Source: a halophilic archaeon J07HX64 (lineage in GTDB: Archaea; Halobacteriota; Halobacteria; Halobacteriales; Haloarculaceae). From it: 9,111 bases of DNA. Below the pieces are notes generated by a model. That model saw nothing but the letters and a program-made list of their open reading frames with translations. It ran no database searches and was not told where the DNA came from. Positions 1-6,406 of the stretch are shown piece after piece (the stretch's first letter is position 1; the number at the start of each line of letters is the position of its first letter). The stretch spans positions 2,823,265-2,832,375 of the forward strand of contig KE356579.1 of assembly GCA_000416085.1 (NCBI GenBank). Reading direction: 5' to 3'. The position numbers and the translations under genes are program-made.

Positions 1-684
1 TTCGACGACGCCACCTTCGCCGCGCTGTACAAACTCGTCCAGGACGGGTACATCGACGCCTTCGGCGGTCCGATATCGACCGGAAAGGAGGCGAACGTCT
101 ACACGGCGCTGGCCGGCGAGCAGACCATCGCGGTGAAGGTGTACCGCATCAACGCCTCCGATTTCAAGGAGATGGGCGAATACATGGAGGGCGATCCCCG
201 CTTCGAGTCGATCGGTGGGGACAAAAAGTCGATCGTCATCGCGTGGGTGCGAAAGGAGTTCGCCAACCTCCGGCGGGCGCGTCTGGCCGGCGTGCGTGTC
301 CCCGACCCCGCTGCTGTCGAGCGCAACGTGCTCGTGATGGAGTATCTCGGCACCGAACAGGGCCGCGGGAAGCGACTCGGCGAGGTCCACATCGAGAACC
401 CCGACACCGCCTACGAGGTGGTCCGAGAGTACGTCCGCCGACTCTACGATGCCGGTCTCGTTCACGGCGACCTCTCCGAGTACAACATCATCGTCCACGA
501 CTCACAGCTGTACGTTATCGACCTCGGGCAGGCGGTGACGTTCCACCATCCAAACAGTGAGGACTTCCTGGAGCGTGACTGCCGGAACGTCGCCAACTTC
601 TTTCACCGCCAGGGTGTCGACACCGGGCCGGACCAGTTGCTCGCGTACGTCAACGAACACGCCGACCCCGAGTCCGACGAGTAA
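1..684 (+). CDS. rio1: RIO1-type serine/threonine protein kinase, 5' end outside window
   Basis: Frame 1 is open from the first base to TAA at 682-684 and gives 227 residues; the start lies upstream. Three kinase landmarks are visible in order. STGKEANVY, at about residues 26-34, is the RIO1-type ATP-binding loop. HGDLSEYNI, near 156-164, is the catalytic loop with its Asp. VIDLGQAV, near 170-177, carries the metal-binding Asp. The invariant Lys is probably in IAVKVYR (near 43-49). RIO1 family members are atypical kinases/ATPases that act in the cytoplasm in late maturation of the small ribosomal subunit. The tail after the metal-binding motif (PNSEDFLERDCRNVANFF) is also RIO1-like. The neighbour on the 3' side is convergent, so no operon partner is seen downstream. 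The family call is very secure; the in vivo substrate cannot be read from sequence. Confidence 0.96.
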   Translation, partial: FDDATFAALYKLVQDGYIDAFGGPISTGKEANVYTALAGEQTIAVKVYRINASDFKEMGEYMEGDPRFESIGGDKKSIVIAWVRKEFANLRRARLAGVRVPDPAAVERNVLVMEYLGTEQGRGKRLGEVHIENPDTAYEVVREYVRRLYDAGLVHGDLSEYNIIVHDSQLYVIDLGQAVTFHHPNSEDFLERDCRNVANFFHRQGVDTGPDQLLAYVNEHADPESDE

Positions 685-696
685 AAACAAACAAAC
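683..696 (-). terminator. T-rich archaeal-type terminator for the 700-1050 gene
   Basis: On the minus strand, GTTTGTTTGTTTTT follows within a few bases of the TGA stop at 700-702. Short oligo-T runs without a hairpin are the usual archaeal termination signal. The run overlaps the rio1 stop codon, so the two convergent transcripts would overlap slightly. Confidence 0.4.
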
Positions 697-699
697 GGG

Positions 700-1050
700 T
701 CAGTCAGAGCGGATCCACGTCGACCGGTACTGCCGGAGGTAGTTGCTGGTGGCGGAGTACTTGTTTATCTGGGACGGGGATCTCTTGCCGTCGCTCCGGC
801 CACCACCCCCGCTCTCGTGGGTCTGCTCTGCGTCCTGCATGATCATGTACGTGTGGATGGGGACGGCGATGAACCCGAGCCCTATGTAGTTGAGTGTGAC
901 CAGATTGATCAGGGCGAGTTTCTTCTTGCCGATGTAGTAGTATCCGAGCGGCGAAACGAACACCGACAGCAGCAGCGTGACTGTCGTCGAGTTGTCTGCC
1001 GGGGATGGGGTGCGTGCGTTCTCCTGCGTGTGGGTCTCGTTTGCTGACAT
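700..1050 (-). CDS. Small membrane protein with TM2-like hydrophobic core
   Basis: The gene encodes 116 residues from ATG (1048-1050) to TGA (700-702). The N-terminal ~22 residues are polar and Thr/Asn-rich. Two hydrophobic segments follow, at about 24-40 and 45-71, separated by the turn YYYIGKKKLAL. A short hydrophobic hairpin with a Gly-Tyr-Tyr-x-Gly-Lys turn recalls TM2-type domains, but I see no decisive signature and offer that only as a resemblance. The C-terminal ~40 residues are Gly-, Ser- and Arg-rich and probably cytoplasmic. No Shine-Dalgarno sequence precedes the ATG. A TATA-like TTTAGATA lies about 70 bases upstream. The gene converges on rio1 with a 15-base gap and ends in a T-rich terminator. 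It is probably real, because the hydrophobic pattern is coherent and a terminator fits; the function is unknown. Confidence 0.62.
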   Translation of the reverse strand: MSANETHTQENARTPSPADNSTTVTLLLSVFVSPLGYYYIGKKKLALINLVTLNYIGLGFIAVPIHTYMIMQDAEQTHESGGGGRSDGKRSPSQINKYSATSNYLRQYRSTWIRSD

Positions 1051-1391
1051 GGGTTAGGTGAGTGTCTTTGCACAGGTGCCGACAGTACGTGGGACGCGTC
1101 GGGTCCTGCGCTCACTCTGTATCTAAACTGTGTGGGAGAACCCACCTAAGAACCCGACAGCCGTCTCTACCGACGAATCGCTGTTTCGAAGAGAGAAACC
1201 GTGTTTCCGGGATACCTATCCGAGGGAGCCAGAGCCAGCGCTGATGCCGAGCAAAGAATCGAAGATGAGACGGGATGGTTTCGTGGTGATCCAGGCCAGA
1301 AACCACCCGCCTCGGCGTATCTACTGTTCGCGTCAATTTGTGGGTTGTGGAAGACGGATATCTGACCCCGGGTCGAACCACACCGAGAGGC
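1051..1391. other. Intergenic stretch, no convincing gene
   Basis: These 341 bases lie between the start of the membrane-protein gene and the end of the DUF357 gene. Open frames exist on both strands (for example 1130-1402 plus), but they lack recognisable domains and hydrophobic patterns and overlap the DUF357 gene antisense. The only small structure I see is a weak 5-bp stem, GTTTC...GAAAC, at 1183-1199. A TATA-like box for the minus-strand gene sits at 1120-1127. Confidence 0.5.
1120..1127 (-). promoter_or_regulatory. TATA-like box for the 700-1050 gene
   Basis: The minus strand reads TTTAGATA here, in a GC-rich setting. Transcription would begin about 25 bases downstream, near 1095, leaving a 5' leader of roughly 45 bases. 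The spacing is unlike the leaderless promoters elsewhere in the window, so this is tentative. Confidence 0.3.
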
Positions 1392-1673
1392 TCAGACGGT
1401 GAACAGGTGACCCTCGCGGGGGACATCGAGCACGCCGAACCGCGCACCGGCGTCGAGCCAGGCGTGGCCGTACGAGAAGGCCGCCAGCGCGTTCACCAGG
1501 TCTCCCTCGTCGCGGAAGTGCCGACCGTCCTCCAGATACGACTGTGCCATCTCCACACAGTCGGTGGCCGCCACCGCGAGCGGTGTCTCCCCGGGTGATG
1601 CGACCGTCGCCTCGTCGAGTGCCTCCGCGAGCAACCCCTCGTACCGGTCGGTCTTCTCCTCGATATCGGCCAT
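1392..1673 (-). CDS. DUF357 family protein
   Basis: The gene encodes 93 residues from ATG (1671-1673) to TGA (1392-1394). The protein opens MADIEEKTDRYEGLLAEAL and ends with the run FSYGHAWLDAGARFGVLDVP followed by REGHLFTV. The small, all-helical, acidic layout and the ALAAFSYGHAWLDAG segment match the archaeal DUF357 family, whose function is not established. The frame stays open up to an ATG at 1787. I prefer the internal start because the family begins at MADxEEKTxRYE, because the extra 38 residues look non-coding, and because a TATA-like element sits 25-32 bases upstream of 1673, as for a leaderless message. The gene diverges from the lipoprotein gene at 1845. It has no operon partner. 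Confidence 0.87.
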   Translation of the reverse strand: MADIEEKTDRYEGLLAEALDEATVASPGETPLAVAATDCVEMAQSYLEDGRHFRDEGDLVNALAAFSYGHAWLDAGARFGVLDVPREGHLFTV

Positions 1674-1697
1674 GCAAGTTTTGAGAACGCGACGGAC

Positions 1698-1705
1698 AAG
1701 TATGC
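1698..1705 (-). promoter_or_regulatory. TATA-like element for the DUF357 gene
   Basis: The minus strand reads GCATACTT, 25-32 bases before the ATG. That is the distance expected for a leaderless haloarchaeal transcript. The match to a TATA box is only partial. Confidence 0.35.
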
Positions 1706-1810
1706 TGGCAGTCCTGTCCGAGCCACTCAATGTCGGAAAAAACTGGACCCCGTCTGGGAGTCGAGTGAGATACGTGGCTGTCGACACTCCCGGTCGTGGT
1801 CCCAGACCCG

Positions 1811-1822
1811 AAATATTAATTT
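1811..1822 (+). promoter_or_regulatory. TATA box for the 1845 lipoprotein gene
   Basis: AAATATTAATTT stands out in GC-rich surroundings and is centred about 28 bases before the ATG at 1845. This predicts transcription starting at or within a few bases of the start codon, a leaderless message. No Shine-Dalgarno sequence is present. Confidence 0.65.
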
Positions 1823-1844
1823 CGCCTGGCAGTCACTCACGAGT

Positions 1845-3086
1845 ATGTCGTCGAGACGGGAGCTACTGGCGGGAGGCACAGCGATGACCACAGTCGCGCT
1901 CGCTGGCTGTCTCGGCAGTCTGCCACTGGGTGGCTCGGGGTCGAGCGAGTCGGCGGCGGCCGACTGGATGGCCGAGTCGGTGTTCGACGCGGGGACGCTG
2001 ACACGGGTCGAACGGCCAGCACAGTTAGCGGCAGTCGAGGGGCTCGATTACGCGAGCGTCGTCGAGGAACTGCCAGGTATCGATTACGAGGAGGTCGACC
2101 TGCAGGTAATAGACAGGAACGCGCCGTCCGTGCTCCTCGGGAGCTTCGAGGCAGAGAGCATGGTCGACGCGTTCGGGGAGGCGATTGGGACCGATGAACC
2201 ACAGGCCGACGGAACATACGGCGGGTACGACGTGTACACCGGTGGCCAGTCCCTGGCAATATACACCGGTGGCCTGCCCCTGGGGGGCGAGGCAGAACCC
2301 ACCCTCGGGGTCGATGGTGGGACGGCTGTCATTGCCAACGCACGGGAGGGGGTCGAGGACACTATCGACGCGAACCGGGGCGAGGGAGCGCGGCTGGTCG
2401 ACACGGACAGCCAGTTCGAGCAACTGCAGGGGAGTTTCGAAGGGGCGGAGTTCTACCAGCTACTGCGGCCCGAGAGCGATTCCGACGTGCTCCTGGGGCT
2501 GGAGGCCACACTCGATAGCAACGAGACGGAGGTGCAGGTGGCCGTCGACCACCCGAACACGACGGGTGCGGAGATGTTCGGCGAGGACGCACCGGATCTC
2601 CTCTCGGGGACGGGGCTGAACAACACGGACATCGAGGTGGACGGCGAACAGGTCCGGGTGACCGGCACCCGCCAGACAGACGAGATCGAGATGGTCGGTC
2701 TCGTTGGGCTCGTGAACACACTCAGACCGGTGTTTCAGTACTTCAACAGGGCTGTGAGTGACGGTGGCGGTTCTGGTCCAGCACCACCACAGGTAGCGTT
2801 CGACTACGACTACAGCGAGAGCGAGGAGACACTGAGAGTCACCGTACAGTCTGGGGACACGTTCACCGCAGGACAGGTGCAGTTCAGCGTGTCGGGGCTC
2901 GACGAGACCGGCGTGTCGTGGGCCGAGATCGCCGGTGAGGAGGTGACCCCGGAGTCGACGGTCGGCGCCGGTAACCAGGTGACACTCACCGGTGTCCGGT
3001 CGAACTTCGAACTGGGCATTATCTGGGAACCGAGCGACGGCGGTGACTCTGTTATTATTTCCAGCCAGACTGGACCGGATGCGTGA
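1845..3086 (+). CDS. Tat-exported lipoprotein with C-terminal pilin-like domain
   Basis: The gene encodes 413 residues from ATG (1845) to TGA (3084-3086). The N-terminus carries a twin Arg (SRRELLAGG, residues 3-11), a short hydrophobic stretch and the lipobox LAGC at 19-22. The mature protein should therefore be exported folded by Tat and anchored by lipid at Cys22 on the outer face of the membrane. Residues 35-305 are acidic and match no family I recognise; they contain a small in-frame duplication (YTGGQSLAI/YTGGLPLGG). A Gly-rich linker (about 306-315) leads to a ~98-residue all-beta end. That end starts PQVAFDYDY, continues ETLRVTVQSGDTFTAGQVQF, and ends near GIIWEPSDGGDSVIISS. This resembles the globular domain of haloarchaeal type IV pilins and flagellin-like proteins, here without the pilin N-terminal helix. 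It is transcribed divergently from DUF357. The lipoprotein call is firm; the pilin resemblance is from memory of the family. Confidence 0.86.
   Translation: MSSRRELLAGGTAMTTVALAGCLGSLPLGGSGSSESAAADWMAESVFDAGTLTRVERPAQLAAVEGLDYASVVEELPGIDYEEVDLQVIDRNAPSVLLGSFEAESMVDAFGEAIGTDEPQADGTYGGYDVYTGGQSLAIYTGGLPLGGEAEPTLGVDGGTAVIANAREGVEDTIDANRGEGARLVDTDSQFEQLQGSFEGAEFYQLLRPESDSDVLLGLEATLDSNETEVQVAVDHPNTTGAEMFGEDAPDLLSGTGLNNTDIEVDGEQVRVTGTRQTDEIEMVGLVGLVNTLRPVFQYFNRAVSDGGGSGPAPPQVAFDYDYSESEETLRVTVQSGDTFTAGQVQFSVSGLDETGVSWAEIAGEEVTPESTVGAGNQVTLTGVRSNFELGIIWEPSDGGDSVIISSQTGPDA
2235..2274 (+). repeat. Short in-frame tandem duplication inside the lipoprotein gene
   Basis: The 13-mer TACACCGGTGGCC occurs at 2235-2247 and again at 2262-2274, a 27-base (9-codon) period. 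At the protein level it gives YTGGQSLAI followed by YTGGLPLGG. The second half of each unit has drifted. Confidence 0.6.
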
Positions 3087-3152
3087 ATCGAGTTAGAGGG
3101 GTCCGCCGCAATCGCCGGTCGACCAGGACTCCGGGCCACGAGGTCACCCCCC

Positions 3153-3390
3153 TCAGACATCCGAGAGCGGGTGGTCCTCCGCACTCCCGGAGTCGCTCGT
3201 GCGGGTACCCCAGCCCGAGGACTGGTTCGCTCGCTCGCCCCCCGACCTGCGGACCGACCGCCTGCACGGCCGCCGCAGGGTCGAAGGCGGGCAGGTCTGG
3301 GCGACTCGTCCGGTCAACTTGGCTGCGAAACCAGTCGGGCATCGTCCCCCGGGCGCGCTCGAACACGTCGAGCAGTGAGGCGTCGCCGAG
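3153..3390 (-). pseudogene. Frameshifted remnant of the helicase 3' end
   Basis: On the minus strand this stretch encodes FERARGTMPDWFRSQVDR and then DLPAFDP, nearly the same as residues 513-541 of the helicase at 4267-6030. It ends with AEDHPLSDV, as that helicase does. The two parts lie in different frames here (codon phase 1 versus phase 0), so a net indel in the middle breaks the reading. No helicase body precedes it: homology stops at 3390, after about codon 504 of the intact gene. The stop also differs, with TGA here where the intact gene has TGG and runs three residues further. It cannot encode a working helicase. It is the relic of a duplicated or displaced gene end. Confidence 0.8.
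3154..3390. repeat. Direct repeat, copy A (helicase 3' end)
   Basis: Bases 3154-3182 are identical to 4277-4305 (29 of 29). Bases 3278-3390 match 4409-4521 at 108 of 113 positions with no gap, by my count. The middle part (95 bases here, 103 in copy B) is diverged but still shares short words such as TCGCTCGCC and CGACCTGCGG. Both copies run in the same orientation. Confidence 0.85.
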
Positions 3391-3495
3391 GCACCCTCAG
3401 GGGGCATAGTACAGCAATTTCGGGGACTCAATCGGCTCCTGTGGTCTGATAATAAAGGGTCGGTGCTCAACACTCCGGTACAATCCCACTCAATA

Positions 3496-4074
3496 TTAAT
3501 TCGTAGAGTTCGATTGCGACTCAGTATCATCAGAGGGGAGACTTCCATCTTCGTCCATTGATTCGAGTGCCATGTCTATCAGTTCAACAATCTTATTACC
3601 ATCTGGATTACTGTCTAAATCACTGGAAAAACTTGCGACGATATCTCCTTTTTTCCACTTAACATGCACTCGTGTTGAGTTATCCGGTGGGGGGGTTTCC
3701 GCTCTTCCTCTCGATTGATGAACTTCCTGATACAGGTCGGTATCTTCCCAGACATTCCAAGTTTCAAATGTTCTATTAGCATTTCCGGACACTGAGACGG
3801 CTTTCTGCGCTCTCAGCCAGTCTACAATCTGCTCAATACTTGCCTGTGTGTCCGGGGACAGAACAACTGCGTCGGCGTCACCTGTGTCTGTCACCCTGTT
3901 CATCTGCGGAGGGAACTCCAAATCAATGTTCTCGCTAATATATACGGGCCGATTGTCGATATAGTCGTACTCGATGTTCCCGTCTGAACCAGTGAGTCCG
4001 CTTAGACACCCCGACAGCCCGCAGGTCGAAAGACCTGCCAGGGCGACTACTGTTCGTCTGCGTGTTATATCCAT
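3496..4074 (-). CDS. Tat lipoprotein of unknown function, AT-rich gene
   Basis: The gene encodes 192 residues from ATG (4072-4074) to TAA (3496-3498). The N-terminus MDITRRRTVVALAG has the twin-Arg signal and is followed by LSTCGLSGC, with lipobox LSGC at 20-23. Cys23 should be lipidated and the protein held on the outer membrane face. The mature part is acidic, with WLRAQKAVSVSGNANRTFETWNVW in the middle, a Lys-rich turn (HVKWKKGD) and a Ser/Asn/Asp-rich tail. No known domain is recognised. The frame stays open to an ATG at 4245, but a TATA box (TTTATT) lies 23-29 bases before 4074 and the signal peptide begins there, so I take the shorter form. Codons are much more AT-rich than those of the neighbours, which suggests recent acquisition. 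It sits between two direct repeats. Confidence 0.82.
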   Translation of the reverse strand: MDITRRRTVVALAGLSTCGLSGCLSGLTGSDGNIEYDYIDNRPVYISENIDLEFPPQMNRVTDTGDADAVVLSPDTQASIEQIVDWLRAQKAVSVSGNANRTFETWNVWEDTDLYQEVHQSRGRAETPPPDNSTRVHVKWKKGDIVASFSSDLDSNPDGNKIVELIDMALESMDEDGSLPSDDTESQSNSTN

Positions 4075-4096
4075 AGTTGATGTTTTTTCGAGTGTG

Positions 4097-4103
4097 AATA
4101 AAT
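4097..4103 (-). promoter_or_regulatory. TATA box for the AT-rich lipoprotein gene
   Basis: The minus strand reads ATTTATT, 23-29 bases upstream of the ATG at 4074. This fits a leaderless transcript and supports the shorter protein start. The surroundings are also AT-rich, so the match is less striking than it would be in GC-rich DNA. Confidence 0.5.
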
Positions 4104-4266
4104 CTTCTGTTGAGAGTGTTGCAGAGGCCTTTGTATATTGTAATTGTATTACTTCCCGGATTGTATTTAGGTTCGTGGTTGGCGACTCAACAACGAGACG
4201 CAAGCAGAGTACAAGACTACGTTCAACGTGGACGCGCCATTCCACGAGCGGAGGTCGTTTATCAGT

Positions 4267-6030
4267 TTACTCGCCCCAGACATCCGAGAGCGGGTGGTCC
4301 TCCGCGCGCTCTGACCCGCTCCGACCGGAGCGACCAACTCGGTCCGGTCGCTCGCCGCTCGACCTGCGGTCTCGGTGTCCACCTGTTCTTTCCTGAGCGG
4401 CTGCTCCGGGGTCGAAGGCGGGCAGGTCTGGGCGACTCATCCGGTCGACTTGGCTGCGAAACCAGTCGGGCATCGTCCGCCGGGCGCGCTCGAACACGTC
4501 GAGCAGTGAGGTGTCACCGAGATACGTCGCGCCGTAGTCCTCGGGTGAGCGGACGATCCGGCCACAGGCCTGGATGATCGTCCGCAGTGCCGTCCGGTAG
4601 TACCAGCCCCACCGGTCGTTCTCCAGTCGGGCCGCAACCCGGGAGTCCTGCGTGTTCGGGTACGGAGCCTTGCAGAGCAACTGCCACCGACAGGCCTCAC
4701 CTCGCAGGTCCAGCGCCTCCTCCATCTTCACCGAGAGAAAGACGTCAGGGTCGTCACTACGCTTCCAGGCCCCGAGTTCGGCGTCCCGGTCGTCACGGTC
4801 GTGTCTCCGGACCCGGGTGCCGACACCGAAGTCGGTCAGGTGGTCGGCCAGACGCTCCTGGATGTCGTAGGAGTGGCAGTGGACCAGCCCCTTCTGCTCG
4901 GGGTGGTGTTGCATCAGTCGGACCAGCGTCCGGGCGAGCGCGGGCAGGGTCTCATCGCGCTGGTCGTAGGTCATCTTCCCCCGTGTCACGTCGTACAGCG
5001 GGCGGTTCTCGACGGGGAACGTGTGAGGAACGTCGACGAGCGCGACGCGGTCGGGGTCCAGCCCCACACTCGCACAGAACGCGTCGCCGTCGAGGATGGT
5101 CGCCGAAAACAGCGCGAACCGGCGGCCGCGGTCCCAGACGGTGTGGCGCAGGAACCGCTCGGGGTTCAGCGGCCGGATAGTCACCGCCCCGCCCGCATCC
5201 GCTGGCTGGTCGACCACCCAGGTCGTCGGACTGCCGAGGTTCTCGCAGTCCTCGACAAACCAGCCGAGATCACCCCGCAACTCCTCCAGTCGGTCACGGC
5301 GGGCAACCGCCTCCGGTGTGAGTTCGACCTCCTGGCGCAGTTGTGTGAGTCCGCGGTCACAGGCCTCGCGCAGGCGTCGGGCGTAGGCGGCGGCGTCCTC
5401 GAGGTCGTCGATAGCCCCGGGTTGGAGGCTCTCCCAGTCGGGGACCGTCCGCGGCCCGAGTTCGACCGTGGCGTACATCTCGGCCCAGTCCCCGAGTCCG
5501 TGGGCCTCGTCGATGACGACGATATCGCGGGTCCCGAACACGTCAGAACCGGCCGTCTGCATGAAGTACGCGAGCGTCATCGCGGCGGTGTGGCGGTTCG
5601 CCGCGATCGCCCGGTCGGAGAAGTACGGACAGCGGTGTTTGACCTGGCAGTCGAACCCTTTCTCGCGAACACACGGTGCGCGGTCGACCGGGGTGTCGGT
5701 CTCGCCGGGCAGGATGCAGTCGTAGTTGTTCTTTCCGCGGATGATCGCGAGGTCCTCGAGCAACGGGTCGGCGGCAACGTCGTCGAGTTGTGAGACCTGC
5801 GGGGTCGTGTAGTACGCCCCGACCGGGTCGGTGGCGCTTGCCTGACTCCCACGGGCGGCACACCCGGCGACAGCACGCGCGAGCAGTGATTTCCCGCTCC
5901 CGGTCGGCGCACGGACCAGCACCACCTCGTTGCCGGCCTCGAACGCCGTCCGGATATCCGCGAGTGCCTGCTCCTGTGTGGGTCGAAACTCCGGGGCGGG
6001 AAACTCGTCACGGATGCGCGATACGTCCAC
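4267..6030 (-). CDS. Rad3/XPD/DinG-like ATP-dependent DNA helicase
   Basis: The gene encodes 587 residues from GTG (6028-6030) to TAA (4267-4269). Motifs in order: FRPTQEQALADI, a Q-like motif (15-26); Walker A APTGSGKS (41-48); four cysteines at 105, 120, 128 and 134, placed as for the 4Fe-4S cluster of XPD/DinG enzymes; VVIDEAH (171-177); SAT motif III (309-311); GLVHCHSY (381-388); and QACGRIVRS motif VI (487-495). Family members are superfamily 2 helicases that use ATP to unwind DNA, usually 5' to 3'. At 587 residues it is shorter than typical archaeal XPD. GTG is the first possible start after an in-frame TAA; an AGTTAAG element lies 24-30 bases upstream. The ~45-residue C-terminal tail is Arg/Ser/Gly-rich. 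Its end is duplicated at 3153-3390, and the last three residues fall where homology ends. Confidence 0.93.
   Translation of the reverse strand: MDVSRIRDEFPAPEFRPTQEQALADIRTAFEAGNEVVLVRAPTGSGKSLLARAVAGCAARGSQASATDPVGAYYTTPQVSQLDDVAADPLLEDLAIIRGKNNYDCILPGETDTPVDRAPCVREKGFDCQVKHRCPYFSDRAIAANRHTAAMTLAYFMQTAGSDVFGTRDIVVIDEAHGLGDWAEMYATVELGPRTVPDWESLQPGAIDDLEDAAAYARRLREACDRGLTQLRQEVELTPEAVARRDRLEELRGDLGWFVEDCENLGSPTTWVVDQPADAGGAVTIRPLNPERFLRHTVWDRGRRFALFSATILDGDAFCASVGLDPDRVALVDVPHTFPVENRPLYDVTRGKMTYDQRDETLPALARTLVRLMQHHPEQKGLVHCHSYDIQERLADHLTDFGVGTRVRRHDRDDRDAELGAWKRSDDPDVFLSVKMEEALDLRGEACRWQLLCKAPYPNTQDSRVAARLENDRWGWYYRTALRTIIQACGRIVRSPEDYGATYLGDTSLLDVFERARRTMPDWFRSQVDRMSRPDLPAFDPGAAAQERTGGHRDRRSSGERPDRVGRSGRSGSERAEDHPLSDVWGE
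4277..4521. repeat. Direct repeat, copy B (inside the intact helicase gene)
   Basis: This partner of 3154-3390 covers about codons 504-584 of the helicase gene. The outer parts are highly conserved between copies (29 of 29 and 108 of 113 bases), while the central 103 bases, coding for the low-complexity tail, are strongly diverged. The start-to-start distance between the copies is 1123 bases at one end and 1131 at the other. Confidence 0.85.
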
Positions 6031-6053
6031 GACTAGTGTGAGAGCCTCCCGGG

Positions 6054-6060
6054 CTTAACT
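6054..6060 (-). promoter_or_regulatory. Weak TATA-like element for the helicase gene
   Basis: The minus strand reads AGTTAAG 24-30 bases before the GTG start, the distance of a leaderless promoter. A GGGAGG run lies about 14 bases before the GTG and is an alternative, rather distant, ribosome site. Confidence 0.25.
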
Positions 6061-6157
6061 CTTGTAGGACCCGAGCTGGCGACAACAACAATACGTCACA
6101 TCGGGGAGGTTTTCGACAGAATCCACACAGTAGCTACTCTTCGGGGGTCGACTGGCA

Positions 6158-6179
6158 GAACCCGGTCGTCCGGGGGTTC
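6158..6179. repeat. GC-rich imperfect inverted repeat
   Basis: GAACCCGG and CCGGGGGTTC flank the four-base loop TCGT. The stem is 8 bp with a two-base GG bulge. It could end a minus-strand transcript or be an RNA structure, but no T-run follows on either strand. Confidence 0.35.
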
Positions 6180-6235
6180 GGCACCGTCACAGCGATGACC
6201 CACCGCCGCCGCGCCCGGACCAGGACCGCCCACCG

Positions 6236-6406
6236 TTATGACTCGCTGTTGACGACCTCGGCATCAGTGTAGTCGCCGGTCGCCGTCGTGACCGGGTGCT
6301 CCGGGCCGAGGGGGATTGCGCTGTCACCGGTCCCGGAGGTTTGACACTCGTCGGCGACGGTGGTACTGGCACGTCGGCGTCTCGTGTAGGCAGACACCGC
6401 ACACAC
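6236..6406 (-). CDS. Possible very small protein, unrecognised
   Basis: This is a doubtful 56-residue reading from GTG (6404-6406) to TAA (6236-6238). It starts MCAVSAYTRRRRAST and ends TDAEVVNSES. Its second half uses mostly G/C-ending codons and has the acidic, Thr-rich composition common in haloarchaeal proteins. There is no ribosome site, domain or hydrophobic segment, and the frame stays open upstream into the tRNA gene, which weakens any start. It may be a gene remnant rather than a gene. Confidence 0.2.
   Translation of the reverse strand: MCAVSAYTRRRRASTTVADECQTSGTGDSAIPLGPEHPVTTATGDYTDAEVVNSES

Larger units (their letters stand above)
3391..4276. other. AT-rich inserted segment between the direct repeats
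   Basis: This 886-base segment lies exactly between the two copies of the helicase 3' end. Sampled lines such as 3541-3660 are about 38-40% GC, against clearly GC-rich DNA on either side. It holds one Tat lipoprotein gene on the minus strand and its promoter. The remaining parts (3391-3495 and 4104-4266) show no convincing gene. I see no integrase, transposase or convincing terminal inverted repeat. The last codons of the intact helicase gene (WGE and stop) fall at its edge, about where homology with copy A ends. This suggests acquired DNA, but the mechanism cannot be read from the window. Confidence 0.6.

Noticed and set aside
1130..1402. Plus-strand 90-residue open frame in the 1051-1391 gap
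   Set aside because: Its composition is basic and Pro/Arg-rich, unlike haloarchaeal proteins. It has no promoter or ribosome site and overlaps the DUF357 gene antisense.
3391..4276. Possible terminal inverted repeats at the island ends (GGGGCATAGTA versus GGGGCGAGTAAA)
   Set aside because: Only the first few bases agree; the rest needs gaps. Together with the lack of a transposase this is too weak to call an insertion sequence.
4110..4577. Plus-strand frame with a hydrophobic N-terminus
   Set aside because: It starts in the AT-rich island and runs antisense into the helicase end, where its translation becomes low-complexity. The hydrophobic start is probably chance.
4801..5793. Plus-strand 330-residue open frame
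   Set aside because: It is fully antisense to the helicase gene, whose motifs are unmistakable. Long antisense frames are expected in high-GC DNA.
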